A stretch of DNA of 64,000 nt from assembly GCA_910589075.1 (NCBI GenBank), contig CAJUSK010000019.1:8674-72673 (forward strand), in the 5' to 3' direction. The notes beneath the pieces are model-generated. The model was not told where the DNA came from. It ran no database searches and saw only the letters and a list, made by a program, of their open reading frames with translations. The stretch is from an uncultured Lachnospiraceae bacterium (GTDB taxonomy: Bacteria; Bacillota; Clostridia; Lachnospirales; Lachnospiraceae). Positions 17,686 to 27,740 of this stretch are shown in pieces; within the stretch, counting starts at the first letter, position 1; each line of letters begins with the position of its first letter. Both the position numbers and the translations under genes were made by a program.

Positions 17686-18093
17686 ATGGGCAGAAGAGAA
17701 CAGAGGGAGCAGATTTTCAAACTGCTGTTCCGGGTTGAGTTCCATGACAGAGAGGACATGCCGGAACAGTTAATCCTTTTTTTTGAAGAGGATGACCTGG
17801 AGGTAATGGAAGCGGAGCGACTTTACATTACCGGAAAATGTGACAGAATTATGGACAGGCTTGCGGAGATAGACGGGCTCCTGAACGAAAAGACCGAGAA
17901 ATGGACAACGGATCGGATGGGAAGGGCTGAACTGACGATTCTGCGGCTTGCTGTCTATGAGATCCTGTTTGATGAGGATGTGCCGACTGGCGTGGCAATC
18001 AATGAAGCGGTAGAACTTGCGAAGAAATTCGGCCAGGACGGTGCGGGGGCGTTTGTGAATGGTATCCTGGCCAGATTTGCAGACAAGGGATAA
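17686..18093 (+). CDS. nusB: transcription antitermination factor NusB
   Basis: Protein of 135 residues, all-helical NusB fold. The N-terminal signature is RREQREQIFKLLFRVEF, and the C-terminal part carries RAELTILRLAVYEIL and PTGVAINEAVELAKKFG. With NusE it binds boxA RNA and supports antitermination in rRNA operons. It follows the Asp23 gene by 9 bases and precedes xseA by 6. Confidence 0.95.
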   Translation: MGRREQREQIFKLLFRVEFHDREDMPEQLILFFEEDDLEVMEAERLYITGKCDRIMDRLAEIDGLLNEKTEKWTTDRMGRAELTILRLAVYEILFDEDVPTGVAINEAVELAKKFGQDGAGAFVNGILARFADKG

Positions 18094-18099
18094 GGGTCG

Positions 18100-19305
18100 A
18101 TGAAGAATATTTATTCCGTCACACAAGTCAATTCTTATATCAGAAATATGTTCACACAGGATTTTATGCTACAGTCCATCCGGGTGAGAGGTGAGATAAG
18201 CAACTGTAAATATCACTCTTCCGGGCATATTTATTTTACCCTCAAGGATGCGAAGGCGGCAATCGCCTGTGTTATGTTTGCCGGCAGCCGCAGCGGCCTG
18301 GCTTTCCGTCTGCAGGAGGGGCAGCAGGTGGTGGTGGATGGCGGCATGGATGTGTATGAGCGGGACGGCAAATACCAGTTGTATGCCAGAGCCATAACCA
18401 GAGACGGCACAGGGCAGTTATATGAACGTTTTGAGCAGCTGAAAAGAGAGCTTGCCGAACTGGGTATGTTTGCGGAAGAATATAAGCGGCCCATACCGGA
18501 GATCATACGGACACTGGGGGTTGTGACAGCGCCTACAGGTGCGGCGGTGCGGGATATTATCCAGATCGCATCCCGCAGGAATCCTTATGTACAGATGATT
18601 CTCTATCCCGCCATTGTGCAGGGAGATCAGGCTGTGGCCAGTATCATCAATGGCATCCACGCGCTGACAGCGTTTTCTGTGGATGTAATCATAGTGGGCA
18701 GGGGTGGTGGTTCCATAGAAGACCTGTGGGCGTTCAATGAGCGGGAAGTGGCCCAGGCGATCTTTGACTGCCCTGTTCCCATCATATCTGCGGTGGGGCA
18801 TGAGACAGATACGACAATCGCTGATTTTGCGGCGGATCTTCGTGCACCTACACCTTCTGCAGCGGCAGAGCTGGCCGTTTGTGAATTTTCCAGACTGGAA
18901 GAAAAAATGGAAGAATATGCGACGGCTCTTTACCGGGGGATGATGGGCCGATGTGAACGGTATCGCCGGCGCGCGGAAATGTTGGGCGCATTGCTGCGCG
19001 GAGGCAGTCCTGCCGGCAGACTCAAGCAGAACCGGATGTATCTGATGCGGCTGGAAGAGCGATTACAGGCATCTATGCGGCGGCAACTGGATGGGAAGCG
19101 CCATATCCTTGCATTGTATACGGAAAAGCTGCGGGGGCTTTCGCCTCTGGACAAGTTGAGCCAGGGATTTTCCTGGGTAACGGATGAACATGGCAGAGGA
19201 ATACGGGATGTGGATGAGACCCGGGAGGGACAGCTTCTGGTAATCCATATGAAAAACGGTATTGTACATGCCAGAGTAGAAGGGAAGGATAGGGTGATAC
19301 GTTGA
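18100..19305 (+). CDS. xseA: exodeoxyribonuclease VII large subunit
   Basis: Catalytic subunit of 401 residues. The N-terminal OB fold (about 1-100) contains VRGEISNCKYHSSGHIYFTL. The catalytic region carries GVVTAPTGAAVRDI and DVIIVGRGGGSIEDLWAFN, then SAVGHETDTTIADF. A long coiled coil (about 265-350) binds XseB subunits. The enzyme degrades single-stranded DNA to acid-soluble oligonucleotides. It overlaps xseB by 4 bases. Confidence 0.96.
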   Translation: MKNIYSVTQVNSYIRNMFTQDFMLQSIRVRGEISNCKYHSSGHIYFTLKDAKAAIACVMFAGSRSGLAFRLQEGQQVVVDGGMDVYERDGKYQLYARAITRDGTGQLYERFEQLKRELAELGMFAEEYKRPIPEIIRTLGVVTAPTGAAVRDIIQIASRRNPYVQMILYPAIVQGDQAVASIINGIHALTAFSVDVIIVGRGGGSIEDLWAFNEREVAQAIFDCPVPIISAVGHETDTTIADFAADLRAPTPSAAAELAVCEFSRLEEKMEEYATALYRGMMGRCERYRRRAEMLGALLRGGSPAGRLKQNRMYLMRLEERLQASMRRQLDGKRHILALYTEKLRGLSPLDKLSQGFSWVTDEHGRGIRDVDETREGQLLVIHMKNGIVHARVEGKDRVIR

Positions 19306-19508
19306 AGGAACAACAGACAGTGGAAGGCGCTTTTGCTCAGTTGGAGGCGGTGATCGAACGGCTGGAATCGGAAGAGATTTCTCTGGAAGACGCTTTCCGT
19401 GCTTACAGTGAGGGGATGGAACTGCTTCAGTTCTGCAATGCGTCCATTGATATGGTAGAAAAGAAAGTACTGAAAATAAATGAAAATGGTGAACTGAATG
19501 AATTTTAA
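19302..19508 (+). CDS. xseB: exodeoxyribonuclease VII small subunit
   Basis: Protein of 68 residues with a TTG start overlapping the xseA stop. The sequence AQLEAVIERLESEEISLEDA and the following AYSEGMELLQFCN are characteristic of XseB. It coats the XseA coiled coil. It overlaps ispA by 11 bases. Confidence 0.93.
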   Translation: MKEQQTVEGAFAQLEAVIERLESEEISLEDAFRAYSEGMELLQFCNASIDMVEKKVLKINENGELNEF

Positions 19509-20391
19509 GCTGGAAATGGATGAAAGAACCAGGGAGGCGGAGCAGATCATACAAAGTTTCCTGCCTGCGGAAACGGGTTTTCAGAAGACTGTGCTGTCTG
19601 CCATGAATTATTCTGTGCTGGCAGGCGGAAAAAGACTGCGGCCGATTCTGATGCGGGAGACGTATAGGCTGTTTGGAGGCCGGGGAGAGGAAATCAAACC
19701 CTTTATGGCAGCCATCGAGATGGTACACACCTATTCGCTGGTACACGATGACCTGCCGGCCATGGACAACGACGAATACCGCCGGGGCAGAAAGACAACG
19801 CATGTTATGTATGGCGAGGCCATGGCAATACTGGCAGGGGACGGGCTTCTGAACCTGGCTTTTGAGACAGCGGCCAGGGCGTTTGAGACGGGCTGTGATC
19901 CGGTTCTGACAGCCAGGGCGCTGGCATTGTTTGCGCGTAAGGCAGGGGTATATGGCATGATTGGCGGTCAGTGTGTGGATATTGAATCGGAGAATGGCGC
20001 CGGCGTCACCACAGAGGAGATACTTGTCTTCATACATGCCCATAAAACGGCGGCGCTGATTCAGAGTGCTATGATGACAGGGGCTGTCCTGGCAGGTGCA
20101 TCAGAATCGGAGATTCAGAAAATAGAAAAAATTGCATATGACATCGGCATAGCATTTCAGATTCAGGACGATATTCTGGATGTGTCAGGTACGGCAGAGG
20201 AACTGGGAAAGCCCATAGGCAGTGATGAGAAAAACCATAAAGTAACGTATGTTACACTCAAAGGAATGAAGCAGGCCCAGGCTGATCAGAAGGCCTTTTC
20301 AGAGGAAGCCATCAGTCTGTTGCGGTCATTTGACGATCGGAATCTGTTTCTGGAAACGATGGTGGAGGCGCTTATCACCAGGAAAAAGTAA
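19498..20391 (+). CDS. ispA: polyprenyl (farnesyl) diphosphate synthase
   Basis: Protein of 297 residues. The first aspartate-rich motif is DDLPAMDND and the second is QIQDDILD, with the GGKRLRP motif near residue 43. These place it in the short-chain trans-prenyltransferase family making geranyl or farnesyl diphosphate. It starts inside xseB and is followed by dxs, which supplies its upstream pathway; this pairing is common in Firmicutes. Confidence 0.95.
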   Translation: MNFKLEMDERTREAEQIIQSFLPAETGFQKTVLSAMNYSVLAGGKRLRPILMRETYRLFGGRGEEIKPFMAAIEMVHTYSLVHDDLPAMDNDEYRRGRKTTHVMYGEAMAILAGDGLLNLAFETAARAFETGCDPVLTARALALFARKAGVYGMIGGQCVDIESENGAGVTTEEILVFIHAHKTAALIQSAMMTGAVLAGASESEIQKIEKIAYDIGIAFQIQDDILDVSGTAEELGKPIGSDEKNHKVTYVTLKGMKQAQADQKAFSEEAISLLRSFDDRNLFLETMVEALITRKK

Positions 20392-20404
20392 GAGGAGTAT
20401 GGAC

Positions 20405-22318
20405 ATGCTTCTGGAAAAAATTGCAAAAGAGAACGATATCAAGAAGATCAGAAAAGAGGACTATAAGGCGCTGGCAGAGGAAATCCGCCAGTTCCTGATC
20501 CGGAAAATCAGCGTAACCGGCGGGCATCTGGGTTCCAACCTGGGCGCGGTGGAACTGACCATGGCGCTGCATCTGAGCCTGGAATTGCCGGATGATAAGA
20601 TTATATGGGATGTGGGACATCAGTCTTATACGCATAAATTGCTCACCGGCAGGCGTCAGGGGTTTGAAACGCTCAGAAAATATGGCGGCATGAGTGGTTT
20701 TCCCAAACGGAAAGAGAGTGACTGTGACTGTTTTGACACAGGACACAGCTCCACATCCATTTCCGCGGGCCTGGGTCTGGTGAAGGCCAGGGACCTGGCG
20801 GGAGATACGCGTACCATTGTCTCCGTGATCGGAGACGGTTCCCTGACAGGCGGTATGGCATATGAGGCGCTGAACAATGCGGCTCAGCTCCGTACCAATT
20901 TTATTATTATTTTAAATGATAATAATATGTCCATTTCCGAAAATGTCGGGGGCGTTTCCAAATATCTGAATACAATCCGGACGACAACCGGTTATCTGGA
21001 CCTCAAGGAAGGTATCTACAACGCTTTGCAAAATATACCCAAAGGGGAGCATATTGTGCGGAATATCAGACGTGCCAAAAGCAGTGTGAAGCACCTTGTG
21101 ATACCGGGGATGTTTTTTGAGGATATGGGCATCACATATCTGGGGCCGGTGGACGGTCACAATGTGGAAGCCATGCAGCAGGTTATGCGTGAGGCAAAAC
21201 GCTGTAAAAATGCGGTGCTGGTACATGTGATTACCCAGAAAGGAAAGGGATTTGCACCGGCCGAGCGGCACCCGGCCCGATTTCACGGAACGGAACCCTT
21301 TGATATTGAAACGGGACTTCCGGCCAGCCCCAAGGCGGCGCCCAATTATACCGATGTATTTTCCACGGTGATGACAAAGCTGGGTGCAAGGGATGAAAAG
21401 GTGGTGGCGATAACGGCAGCCATGCCGGACGGGACCGGCCTCAAACGGTTTCGGAATATGTACCCGGAGCGTTTCTTCGATGTGGGCATCGCAGAGCAGC
21501 ATGCGGTTACATTTGCCGCAGGGCTGGCGGCAGGAGGGCTCAGGCCCATTGTGGCGGTGTATTCTTCTTTTTTGCAGAGAGCCTATGACCAGATATTACA
21601 TGATGTGTGTATACAGAATCTGCCGGTGATCTTCGCCATAGACCGGGCAGGCCTTGTAGGCAGCGACGGGGAGACACATCAGGGTATTTTTGACCTGTCC
21701 TATCTGTCCAGCATACCCAATATGCATATTATTGCACCAAAAAATAAATGGGAACTATCCGATATGTTAAAATATGCTTTAACTTTGGAGGCGCCTATCG
21801 CCATTCGTTATCCCAGAGGCAGCGCATGGGACGGTATGAAAGAGTTCCGCAAACCCATAGAGTTCGGTAAAAGCGAAATCCTGTATGAAGAGGAAGACAT
21901 TGCACTGGTGGCTGTGGGCAGTATGGTAAAGACAGCAGCCCAGGTTCGCAGCGGGCTGAAAGAGATCGGCTACGCCTGCAGTCTGGTCAACGCCCGTTTT
22001 GTGAAACCCGTGGACGAAGAGATGATCCGGGATATGGCCCAGGGTCATAAGCTTCTGGTCACACTGGAAGAAAATGTGTCAAGCGGCGGTTTCGGGGAAA
22101 AGGTCCGGGAATGTATGTCCCGTCTGGGGACATCCTGCCGGATGCTTTCCATTGCCATACCCGACGAATATGTGGAACACGGCAATGTGTCTCTGCTGTA
22201 CCAGGAAGTGGGGATTGATGCGGATTCGGTGCTGAAACGGGTGGTGACTGCCTATGCGTCTGCGGCCGCAGACGGAAAGCGGCAGGAGAGACAGGAGAAA
22301 AAGCGGGGCAAACTATGA
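20405..22318 (+). CDS. dxs: 1-deoxy-D-xylulose-5-phosphate synthase
   Basis: Protein of 637 residues. It is a thiamine-diphosphate enzyme joining pyruvate and glyceraldehyde-3-phosphate at the start of the MEP isoprenoid pathway. The ThDP motif is GDGSLTGGMAYEALNNAA; the second half has FFDVGIAEQHAVTFAAGLA with the catalytic Glu. The start at 20405 is set by AGAGGAG seven bases before it; the ATG at 20399 is too close. It overlaps tlyA by 4 bases (ATGA). Confidence 0.97.
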   Translation: MLLEKIAKENDIKKIRKEDYKALAEEIRQFLIRKISVTGGHLGSNLGAVELTMALHLSLELPDDKIIWDVGHQSYTHKLLTGRRQGFETLRKYGGMSGFPKRKESDCDCFDTGHSSTSISAGLGLVKARDLAGDTRTIVSVIGDGSLTGGMAYEALNNAAQLRTNFIIILNDNNMSISENVGGVSKYLNTIRTTTGYLDLKEGIYNALQNIPKGEHIVRNIRRAKSSVKHLVIPGMFFEDMGITYLGPVDGHNVEAMQQVMREAKRCKNAVLVHVITQKGKGFAPAERHPARFHGTEPFDIETGLPASPKAAPNYTDVFSTVMTKLGARDEKVVAITAAMPDGTGLKRFRNMYPERFFDVGIAEQHAVTFAAGLAAGGLRPIVAVYSSFLQRAYDQILHDVCIQNLPVIFAIDRAGLVGSDGETHQGIFDLSYLSSIPNMHIIAPKNKWELSDMLKYALTLEAPIAIRYPRGSAWDGMKEFRKPIEFGKSEILYEEEDIALVAVGSMVKTAAQVRSGLKEIGYACSLVNARFVKPVDEEMIRDMAQGHKLLVTLEENVSSGGFGEKVRECMSRLGTSCRMLSIAIPDEYVEHGNVSLLYQEVGIDADSVLKRVVTAYASAAADGKRQERQEKKRGKL

Positions 22319-23163
22319 AAGAACGATTGGATGTGCTTTTAGTCAGGCAGGGACTGGCCCCGTCGCGGGAAAAGGCAAAGGCTGTGATTATGGCCGGCCA
22401 TGTATTTGTGAACGGACAACGGGAAGACAAAGCAGGCGCTATGTTTATGGAAGACAAAAGCAGGATTGAAGTCCGGGGCGGCGGTCTGCGTTATGTAAGC
22501 CGGGGCGGTTTGAAACTGGAAAAGGCAATGACCGATTTTTCCCTTACCCTTGAAAACCGTGTCTGTATGGATATCGGTGCATCCACCGGGGGATTTACGG
22601 ACTGCATGCTGCAAAACGGCGCCCGGCTGGTCTATGCCATTGATGTGGGCCATGGACAGCTGGCGTGGAAACTCAGATGTGATGAACGGGTAGTCTGCAT
22701 GGAAAAGACCAATTTCCGCTATGTGGTCCGTGAGGACATCAGTGAGGCGCCGGATTTTGCTTCGGCGGATGTTTCTTTTATTTCTCTTTCCAAAATTTTA
22801 CCGGTGGCCGGGATGCTGCTGCAACCGGGTGGCGAGATGGTCTGCCTGATTAAACCTCAGTTTGAGGCAGGCAGAGAGAAGGTTGGGAAAAAGGGCGTTG
22901 TGCGGGACCAGGCGGTACACAGAGAGGTGATTGAACAGGTATTTTCCTATGCGGAAAAAGAAGGGTTTATCCTGCTTCATCTTACATTTTCACCGGTAAA
23001 AGGGCCGGAGGGCAATATAGAATATCTGCTGCATCTGAAAAAAAAGCCGGAGGGAGAGGCCGATGCGGACATAGCCGACGGCGATAGATATGACAGACAG
23101 CAAATTGCGGATATTGTCCGGGAAGCTCACGACACACTGGATTCACAGAAGGATCATACATGA
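22315..23163 (+). CDS. tlyA: TlyA family rRNA 2'-O-methyltransferase
   Basis: Protein of 282 residues. An S4 RNA-binding domain at residues 1-60 (RLDVLLVRQGLAPSREKAK) is followed by an FtsJ-like SAM methyltransferase domain with DIGASTGGFTDCMLQNGA and the AIDVGHGQLAWKL segment. In mycobacteria TlyA modifies 16S and 23S rRNA. It lies in the conserved order dxs-tlyA-nadK-argR-recN and overlaps both neighbours by 4 bases. Confidence 0.94.
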   Translation: MKERLDVLLVRQGLAPSREKAKAVIMAGHVFVNGQREDKAGAMFMEDKSRIEVRGGGLRYVSRGGLKLEKAMTDFSLTLENRVCMDIGASTGGFTDCMLQNGARLVYAIDVGHGQLAWKLRCDERVVCMEKTNFRYVVREDISEAPDFASADVSFISLSKILPVAGMLLQPGGEMVCLIKPQFEAGREKVGKKGVVRDQAVHREVIEQVFSYAEKEGFILLHLTFSPVKGPEGNIEYLLHLKKKPEGEADADIADGDRYDRQQIADIVREAHDTLDSQKDHT

Positions 23164-24020
23164 AACATTTTTTTATTATCACCAATCCGTTTAAAGACAG
23201 GGAGCTGGAAACCACAACAGAGGTGATGGAATTTCTGGCAGATAAGGGATGTACGTATCAGGTAAAGATTGCCGCAGAAATCCAGGAAGAGAGCAACCGT
23301 TATACGGACGCGGCTGAAATTCCCGCGGATACGGAGTGTATTCTGGTACTGGGCGGCGATGGTACGCTGATAGAGGCGGCCAGGGACACGATGGAGCTGG
23401 ACATACCTCTCCTTGGTATCAATCTGGGGAGCCTGGGGTTTTTGGCAGAAGTGGAGAAGTCGGGTATCCGGCATGCCCTGTCGCTGTTATTGCAGGACCA
23501 ATATCAGACGGAAAGCCGCATGATGCTGGACGGACTGCTTGTCCGGGGACAGACCCTTGTGGAAAGGTCCCATGCCCTGAACGATATTGTCATTACAAGA
23601 AACGGCCCCATGCAGATTATTCATTTCCATATATATGTCAACGGGCAGTTTCTGAACGAATACAATGCGGATGGTGTGATTCTCTCCACACCTACCGGTT
23701 CCACGGGATATAATTTATCTGCCGGCGGGCCCATTGTAGAACCGGGCGCAGAACTGATTGTCATTACGCCTGTCTGTCCCCACACGCTGAATACCAGAAG
23801 TGTGGTGCTTTCCGGTGCGGATGAAGTCATGATTGAAATGGCTCCCTGGAAGAAAGACGTTTCTTTCCGGGCGGAAGTCAATTTTGACGGCGGCCATGGG
23901 GCTGCGCTGGAGATGGGGGATAAAATCATCGTAACGAAATCCCGGAAACGGACAGACATTGTTAAGATCAGCCAGGTGAGTTTTCTGGAGGCATTACATA
24001 AAAAGATGAGCGAGACATAA
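23160..24020 (+). CDS. nadK: NAD kinase
   Basis: Protein of 286 residues. The GGDGTLIEAAR motif near residue 62 is the diacylglycerol-kinase-like signature, and the substrate loop is STPTGSTGYNLSAGGPIV. It phosphorylates NAD to NADP using ATP. It overlaps tlyA by 4 bases and ends one base before argR. Confidence 0.95.
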   Translation: MKHFFIITNPFKDRELETTTEVMEFLADKGCTYQVKIAAEIQEESNRYTDAAEIPADTECILVLGGDGTLIEAARDTMELDIPLLGINLGSLGFLAEVEKSGIRHALSLLLQDQYQTESRMMLDGLLVRGQTLVERSHALNDIVITRNGPMQIIHFHIYVNGQFLNEYNADGVILSTPTGSTGYNLSAGGPIVEPGAELIVITPVCPHTLNTRSVVLSGADEVMIEMAPWKKDVSFRAEVNFDGGHGAALEMGDKIIVTKSRKRTDIVKISQVSFLEALHKKMSET

Positions 24021-24021
24021 T

Positions 24022-24477
24022 ATGAAAGAGAAAAGACAAAGCGAGATACTCCGTCTGATTACAGAATATGACATCGGGACACAGGAGGAACTGGCACTGC
24101 GGCTGAAAGAAGAAGGGTTTGTGGTGACACAGGCCACGGTTTCCAGGGACATCCGGGAACTGAAGCTGACAAAAGTATCCGACGGCGGCCGGCAGAGATA
24201 CAGGGCTTTTCACCGTGAAGGGACGTTTCCGGAGGACAAATACAGCAGGGTTTTAAAGGAAGGTTTTTCCTCCATGGGGATGGCGGAGAACCTTCTGGTG
24301 GTGAAAACCGCAGCAGGTATGGCAATGGCGGTGGCGGCGGCGCTGGATGCCATGAATCTGGAGGAGATTGTGGGAACCATTGCCGGTGACGATACGATTA
24401 TGATGGCGGTGCGGACACGGGGAGACACAGAAAGCGTAATGAGGAAGATTGAGGAAATTGTAGGGTATGTTAAATAG
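24022..24477 (+). CDS. argR: arginine repressor/activator ArgR (AhrC type)
   Basis: Protein of 151 residues. The N-terminal winged helix (about 5-70) includes VVTQATVSRDIRELKLTKV. The C-terminal domain contains the arginine-binding and hexamer region, with IAGDDTIMMAVR. It regulates arginine synthesis and breakdown genes. No arg genes are present here; its position next to recN is a conserved Firmicutes arrangement rather than a functional link. Confidence 0.95.
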   Translation: MKEKRQSEILRLITEYDIGTQEELALRLKEEGFVVTQATVSRDIRELKLTKVSDGGRQRYRAFHREGTFPEDKYSRVLKEGFSSMGMAENLLVVKTAAGMAMAVAAALDAMNLEEIVGTIAGDDTIMMAVRTRGDTESVMRKIEEIVGYVK

Positions 24478-26152
24478 TTTACATGTGAAAAACCTTGCTT
24501 TGATAGAAGAAACAGAAGTACATTTTAATAAAGGACTGAATATTTTAACGGGTGAAACCGGTGCGGGCAAATCCGTCATTATCGGCAGCATCAATCTGGC
24601 TCTGGGCGCCAAAGCGGATAAGGATATGATCCGTACAGGGAAGGAATCTGCTCTGATCGAACTTGTATTTACGCTGGATGATACAGCGCAGCGGGAGCGG
24701 TGCCTTGCGCTTGGGCTGGAGCCAGAAGATGACACGCTTGTCATATCAAGGAAAATATCGTCCGGAAAAAGCATGTGCCGGGTAAACGGGGAGACAATGA
24801 CCGCGAAGCAGCTGAAAGAACTGGCAGAAGTGCTCATTGATGTATATGGACAGCATGAACACCAGTCTCTCACTGCAAAAAAGAAACAACTGGAAATTTT
24901 GGATGATTTTTGCGGTGAAAGTCTGTGCCGTATAAAAGAAAAAGCGGCCGGAGAATATAAACGGTATACGGAACTGGCGAAAGAGTGGGACGGATCCGAC
25001 CGGGATCGGACTACCAGAGAGAAGGAATGCGATCTGTTAACTTTTGAATGCCGTGAAATCGAGGAAGCCCGTCCGGAAATCGGTGAGGATGAGACACTGG
25101 AAGCGGAATACCGCCGCATGGTGCATTCCCGAAAGATTCTGGAAGGTGTTACCATGGCCCGGCGTCTGCTGGGCAGTACGGACGGGGAAAGCATTTCCGA
25201 TCTGACAGGCAGGGCGCTCAGAGAAATGAAAAGCGTGGAGGGCTATGATGACGCTCTGGCAGATTTTACAGGACAGTTGGCAGAGATAGAAGGACTTGTA
25301 GCGGATCTGAGCAGAGAACTGGCAGACTATGAAGAAAGCCTGGAATTTGAGCCGGAAGTTTTTGACCGGACAGAGCGGCGTCTGGACGTGCTCAATCATC
25401 TGAAATCAAAATACGGCGGGACGATAGAAGCAGTGCTGGCCGGTAAACAGTCCCGGGAAGAACGTCTGGATCAGCTGATGCACTATGATACCTACTTGGA
25501 AACGCTGCGCCTTAATCTGGAAAAAGCCGAAAAAAAACTGCATGCATCCTGCGAGAAAATATCTGCCATCCGGAAAAAGCAGGCAAGAGCGCTGGAAGAA
25601 AAAATGATCCAGGCATTGCATGACTTGAATTTTATGGAAGTGAATTTTCAGATACGGATTGAATCAGATCCTGGGAAGGCCGGCGCCAGGGGCTGGGATG
25701 AAGTGGAATTTATGATATCCACCAATCCCGGTGAGCCTGTCAAACCCCTGGGCAGCATTGCCAGCGGCGGCGAGCTCTCACGTATTATGCTGGGTCTGAA
25801 AACGGTTATGGCTGAAAAAGATGCCATTGATACACTGATTTTTGATGAAATTGACGCAGGGATCAGCGGCAGGACCGCATGGCAGGTTTCCCGGAAACTG
25901 GCGCTGCTGGGCAGAGATCATCAGATTATTTGTATTACCCACCTGCCCCAGATTGCCGCCATGGCGGATCAGCACTTTAAAATAGAAAAAAAACAAACGG
26001 ATCATCAGACCAGAACAGATATTGCCATTTTGGAAGAAACCGAGAGCATAGAGGAACTTGCCCGTCTTCTGGGCAGCGATCTGCTGACGGACGCGGCCAT
26101 TTCCAATGCCAAAGAAATGAAAGAATTGGCAAGAGATACAAAACAATACTAA
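24467..26152 (+). CDS. recN: DNA repair protein RecN
   Basis: SMC-like ATPase of 561 residues. Walker A is GETGAGKSVI (about residues 29-38), then a coiled-coil arm. The C-terminal part has the ABC signature SIASGGELSRIMLGL and Walker B DTLIFDEIDAGISG, followed by the ITHLPQIA switch. It organises broken DNA ends for recombination. It overlaps argR by 11 bases and ends the housekeeping operon. Confidence 0.96.
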   Translation: MLNSLHVKNLALIEETEVHFNKGLNILTGETGAGKSVIIGSINLALGAKADKDMIRTGKESALIELVFTLDDTAQRERCLALGLEPEDDTLVISRKISSGKSMCRVNGETMTAKQLKELAEVLIDVYGQHEHQSLTAKKKQLEILDDFCGESLCRIKEKAAGEYKRYTELAKEWDGSDRDRTTREKECDLLTFECREIEEARPEIGEDETLEAEYRRMVHSRKILEGVTMARRLLGSTDGESISDLTGRALREMKSVEGYDDALADFTGQLAEIEGLVADLSRELADYEESLEFEPEVFDRTERRLDVLNHLKSKYGGTIEAVLAGKQSREERLDQLMHYDTYLETLRLNLEKAEKKLHASCEKISAIRKKQARALEEKMIQALHDLNFMEVNFQIRIESDPGKAGARGWDEVEFMISTNPGEPVKPLGSIASGGELSRIMLGLKTVMAEKDAIDTLIFDEIDAGISGRTAWQVSRKLALLGRDHQIICITHLPQIAAMADQHFKIEKKQTDHQTRTDIAILEETESIEELARLLGSDLLTDAAISNAKEMKELARDTKQY

Positions 26153-26179
26153 AGTAAAATTCATATTTCCTCACATACT

Positions 26180-26209
26180 AAAAAAGCATCCCGAAAGGAA
26201 TGCTTTTTT
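26180..26209. terminator. terminator after recN
   Basis: AAAAAAGCATCCC (26180-26192), GAAA loop, GGAATGCTTTTTT (26197-26209). The A and T runs allow it to act in both directions. Confidence 0.85.
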
Positions 26210-26247
26210 GGGCATAAAGCCCGGTTTTTGTGAAAGGAAGTGAGCAT

Positions 26248-27495
26248 ATGGATATGAAACAGAAATATCGGCGCATTTTATATATGATGCTGGGCAACGG
26301 GATCTGTCTTCTGGCCTGTGCCCTGTATCTTTCCTTCTGGCACAGGACGCCGGACCGTATTAAGATCCGGGCGGGGGAACGGGAAGAGATGAACCTGGCG
26401 CTTCCGGCATCGGGTATGCTGCGCGCTTCCGGAGATAAGGCTATTCCGGTGAGTCTGGACCGCACCCTGATATTTTATGCCAATGAGAAAAACAGCTATG
26501 ACCTGGATGTAAAGCTGTTTGGGATACTTCCGTTAAAGCATGTGAGCCTGCAGGTCATTGACGGGGCAAGTGTGATTCCGGCCGGTGTTCCCGTAGGTAT
26601 TTATGTGAAAACGGATGGCGTACTGGTCATCGGGACCGGTGAGTTTACCGGTTTTGACGGTGTGCGCACTTCACCTTCGGAGTCCGTTTTGAAAACAGGG
26701 GACTATCTTCTCAAAATGAATGGCGAGGATATTACGGGCAAAAAGATGTTTATGAACACACTTCAGAAAATAGGCGATGGCGATCTGATTCTGACCATAC
26801 GGCGGGGCGATGAAGTATTCGATGTGAAAACAGTCCCCGTACAGGACCAGGCAGGCACCTATAAAATCGGTATCTGGATACGGGATAATGCCCAGGGGGT
26901 AGGCACACTTACCTATATAGATGGCAACGGTGGTTTCGGAGCGCTGGGACACGGCATTAACGATATGGATACCAGTACCCTGATGGCGTTAAAAAAAGGC
27001 ACATTATATCATACGGACATACTGGGTGTGAAAAAGGGAGAGGCAGGTAATCCCGGTGAACTGACCGGACTTATTGATTATGGGGATGGCAATATACTGG
27101 GCAGCATCCAGAGGAATGAAGACAAGGGGATTTTTGGTGTATGCGGTGAAGCCCTGGAGGCGGAAGTCCCTTTTGGCCCGGTGGAAATCGGCCTGAAACA
27201 GGAGACAGAAATCGGTCCCGTAAAAATATTGTGCAGTCTGGACGGGGAAACGGCAAAACTGTATGATGCGAAAATTACGGATATTGTATATGACAGAGAA
27301 CATATCAACAGAGAAATTGTATTGCAGATTACGGACCGGCAACTGATCGAAGAAACGGGGGGCATCATACAGGGCATGAGCGGCGCACCCATTTTGCAGA
27401 ACGGAAAGCTGATCGGCGCCGTGACCCATGTGTTTGTACAGGATGCGACAAAGGGGTATGGGATATTTATTGAAGAGATGTTATTGGAAGAGTAG
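26248..27495 (+). CDS. spoIVB: SpoIVB serine peptidase (S55)
   Basis: Protein of 415 residues. An N-terminal transmembrane or signal segment (about 12-30) is followed by a PDZ domain (about 110-190, with GVRTSPSESVLKTGDYLLKM) and the S55 peptidase domain. His235 in ALGHGIND and Ser378 in GMSGAPI fit the catalytic dyad positions. In B. subtilis this forespore protease signals pro-sigma-K processing. The start at 26248 follows AGGAAGTGAG; the GTG at 26230 is less likely. spo0A usually follows spoIVB, but here a TPR protein intervenes. Confidence 0.95.
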   Translation: MDMKQKYRRILYMMLGNGICLLACALYLSFWHRTPDRIKIRAGEREEMNLALPASGMLRASGDKAIPVSLDRTLIFYANEKNSYDLDVKLFGILPLKHVSLQVIDGASVIPAGVPVGIYVKTDGVLVIGTGEFTGFDGVRTSPSESVLKTGDYLLKMNGEDITGKKMFMNTLQKIGDGDLILTIRRGDEVFDVKTVPVQDQAGTYKIGIWIRDNAQGVGTLTYIDGNGGFGALGHGINDMDTSTLMALKKGTLYHTDILGVKKGEAGNPGELTGLIDYGDGNILGSIQRNEDKGIFGVCGEALEAEVPFGPVEIGLKQETEIGPVKILCSLDGETAKLYDAKITDIVYDREHINREIVLQITDRQLIEETGGIIQGMSGAPILQNGKLIGAVTHVFVQDATKGYGIFIEEMLLEE

Positions 27496-27589
27496 CGGAT
27501 GCAGAGAGCACATATCCCCGGACAATACACGGATGTGGAGATTGGGAGAGTCTGACCGTTCTGCCTGTGGTTTGTGCCTGGCAGCAGCA

Positions 27590-27630
27590 GGTCCGTAAGC
27601 GCAATCAGAGCGCTGACGGGCCTTTTTCTC
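27590..27630 (+). terminator. terminator after spoIVB
   Basis: GGTCCGTAAGCGC (27590-27602) pairs with GCGCTGACGGGCC (27610-27622) with one mismatch and one G-U pair, then TTTTTCTC. TATAAT at 27671-27676, with only a weak -35, may start the next gene. Confidence 0.75.
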
Positions 27631-27740
27631 TGCTCCTCTGTTTTCTCTATAAAAATCTCTCCAATAGTGCTATAATAAACAATACACAGGTTGCACACCC
27701 CTCCAAACAGGAGGGATAAATTCAAAACAGAGGTGATTTT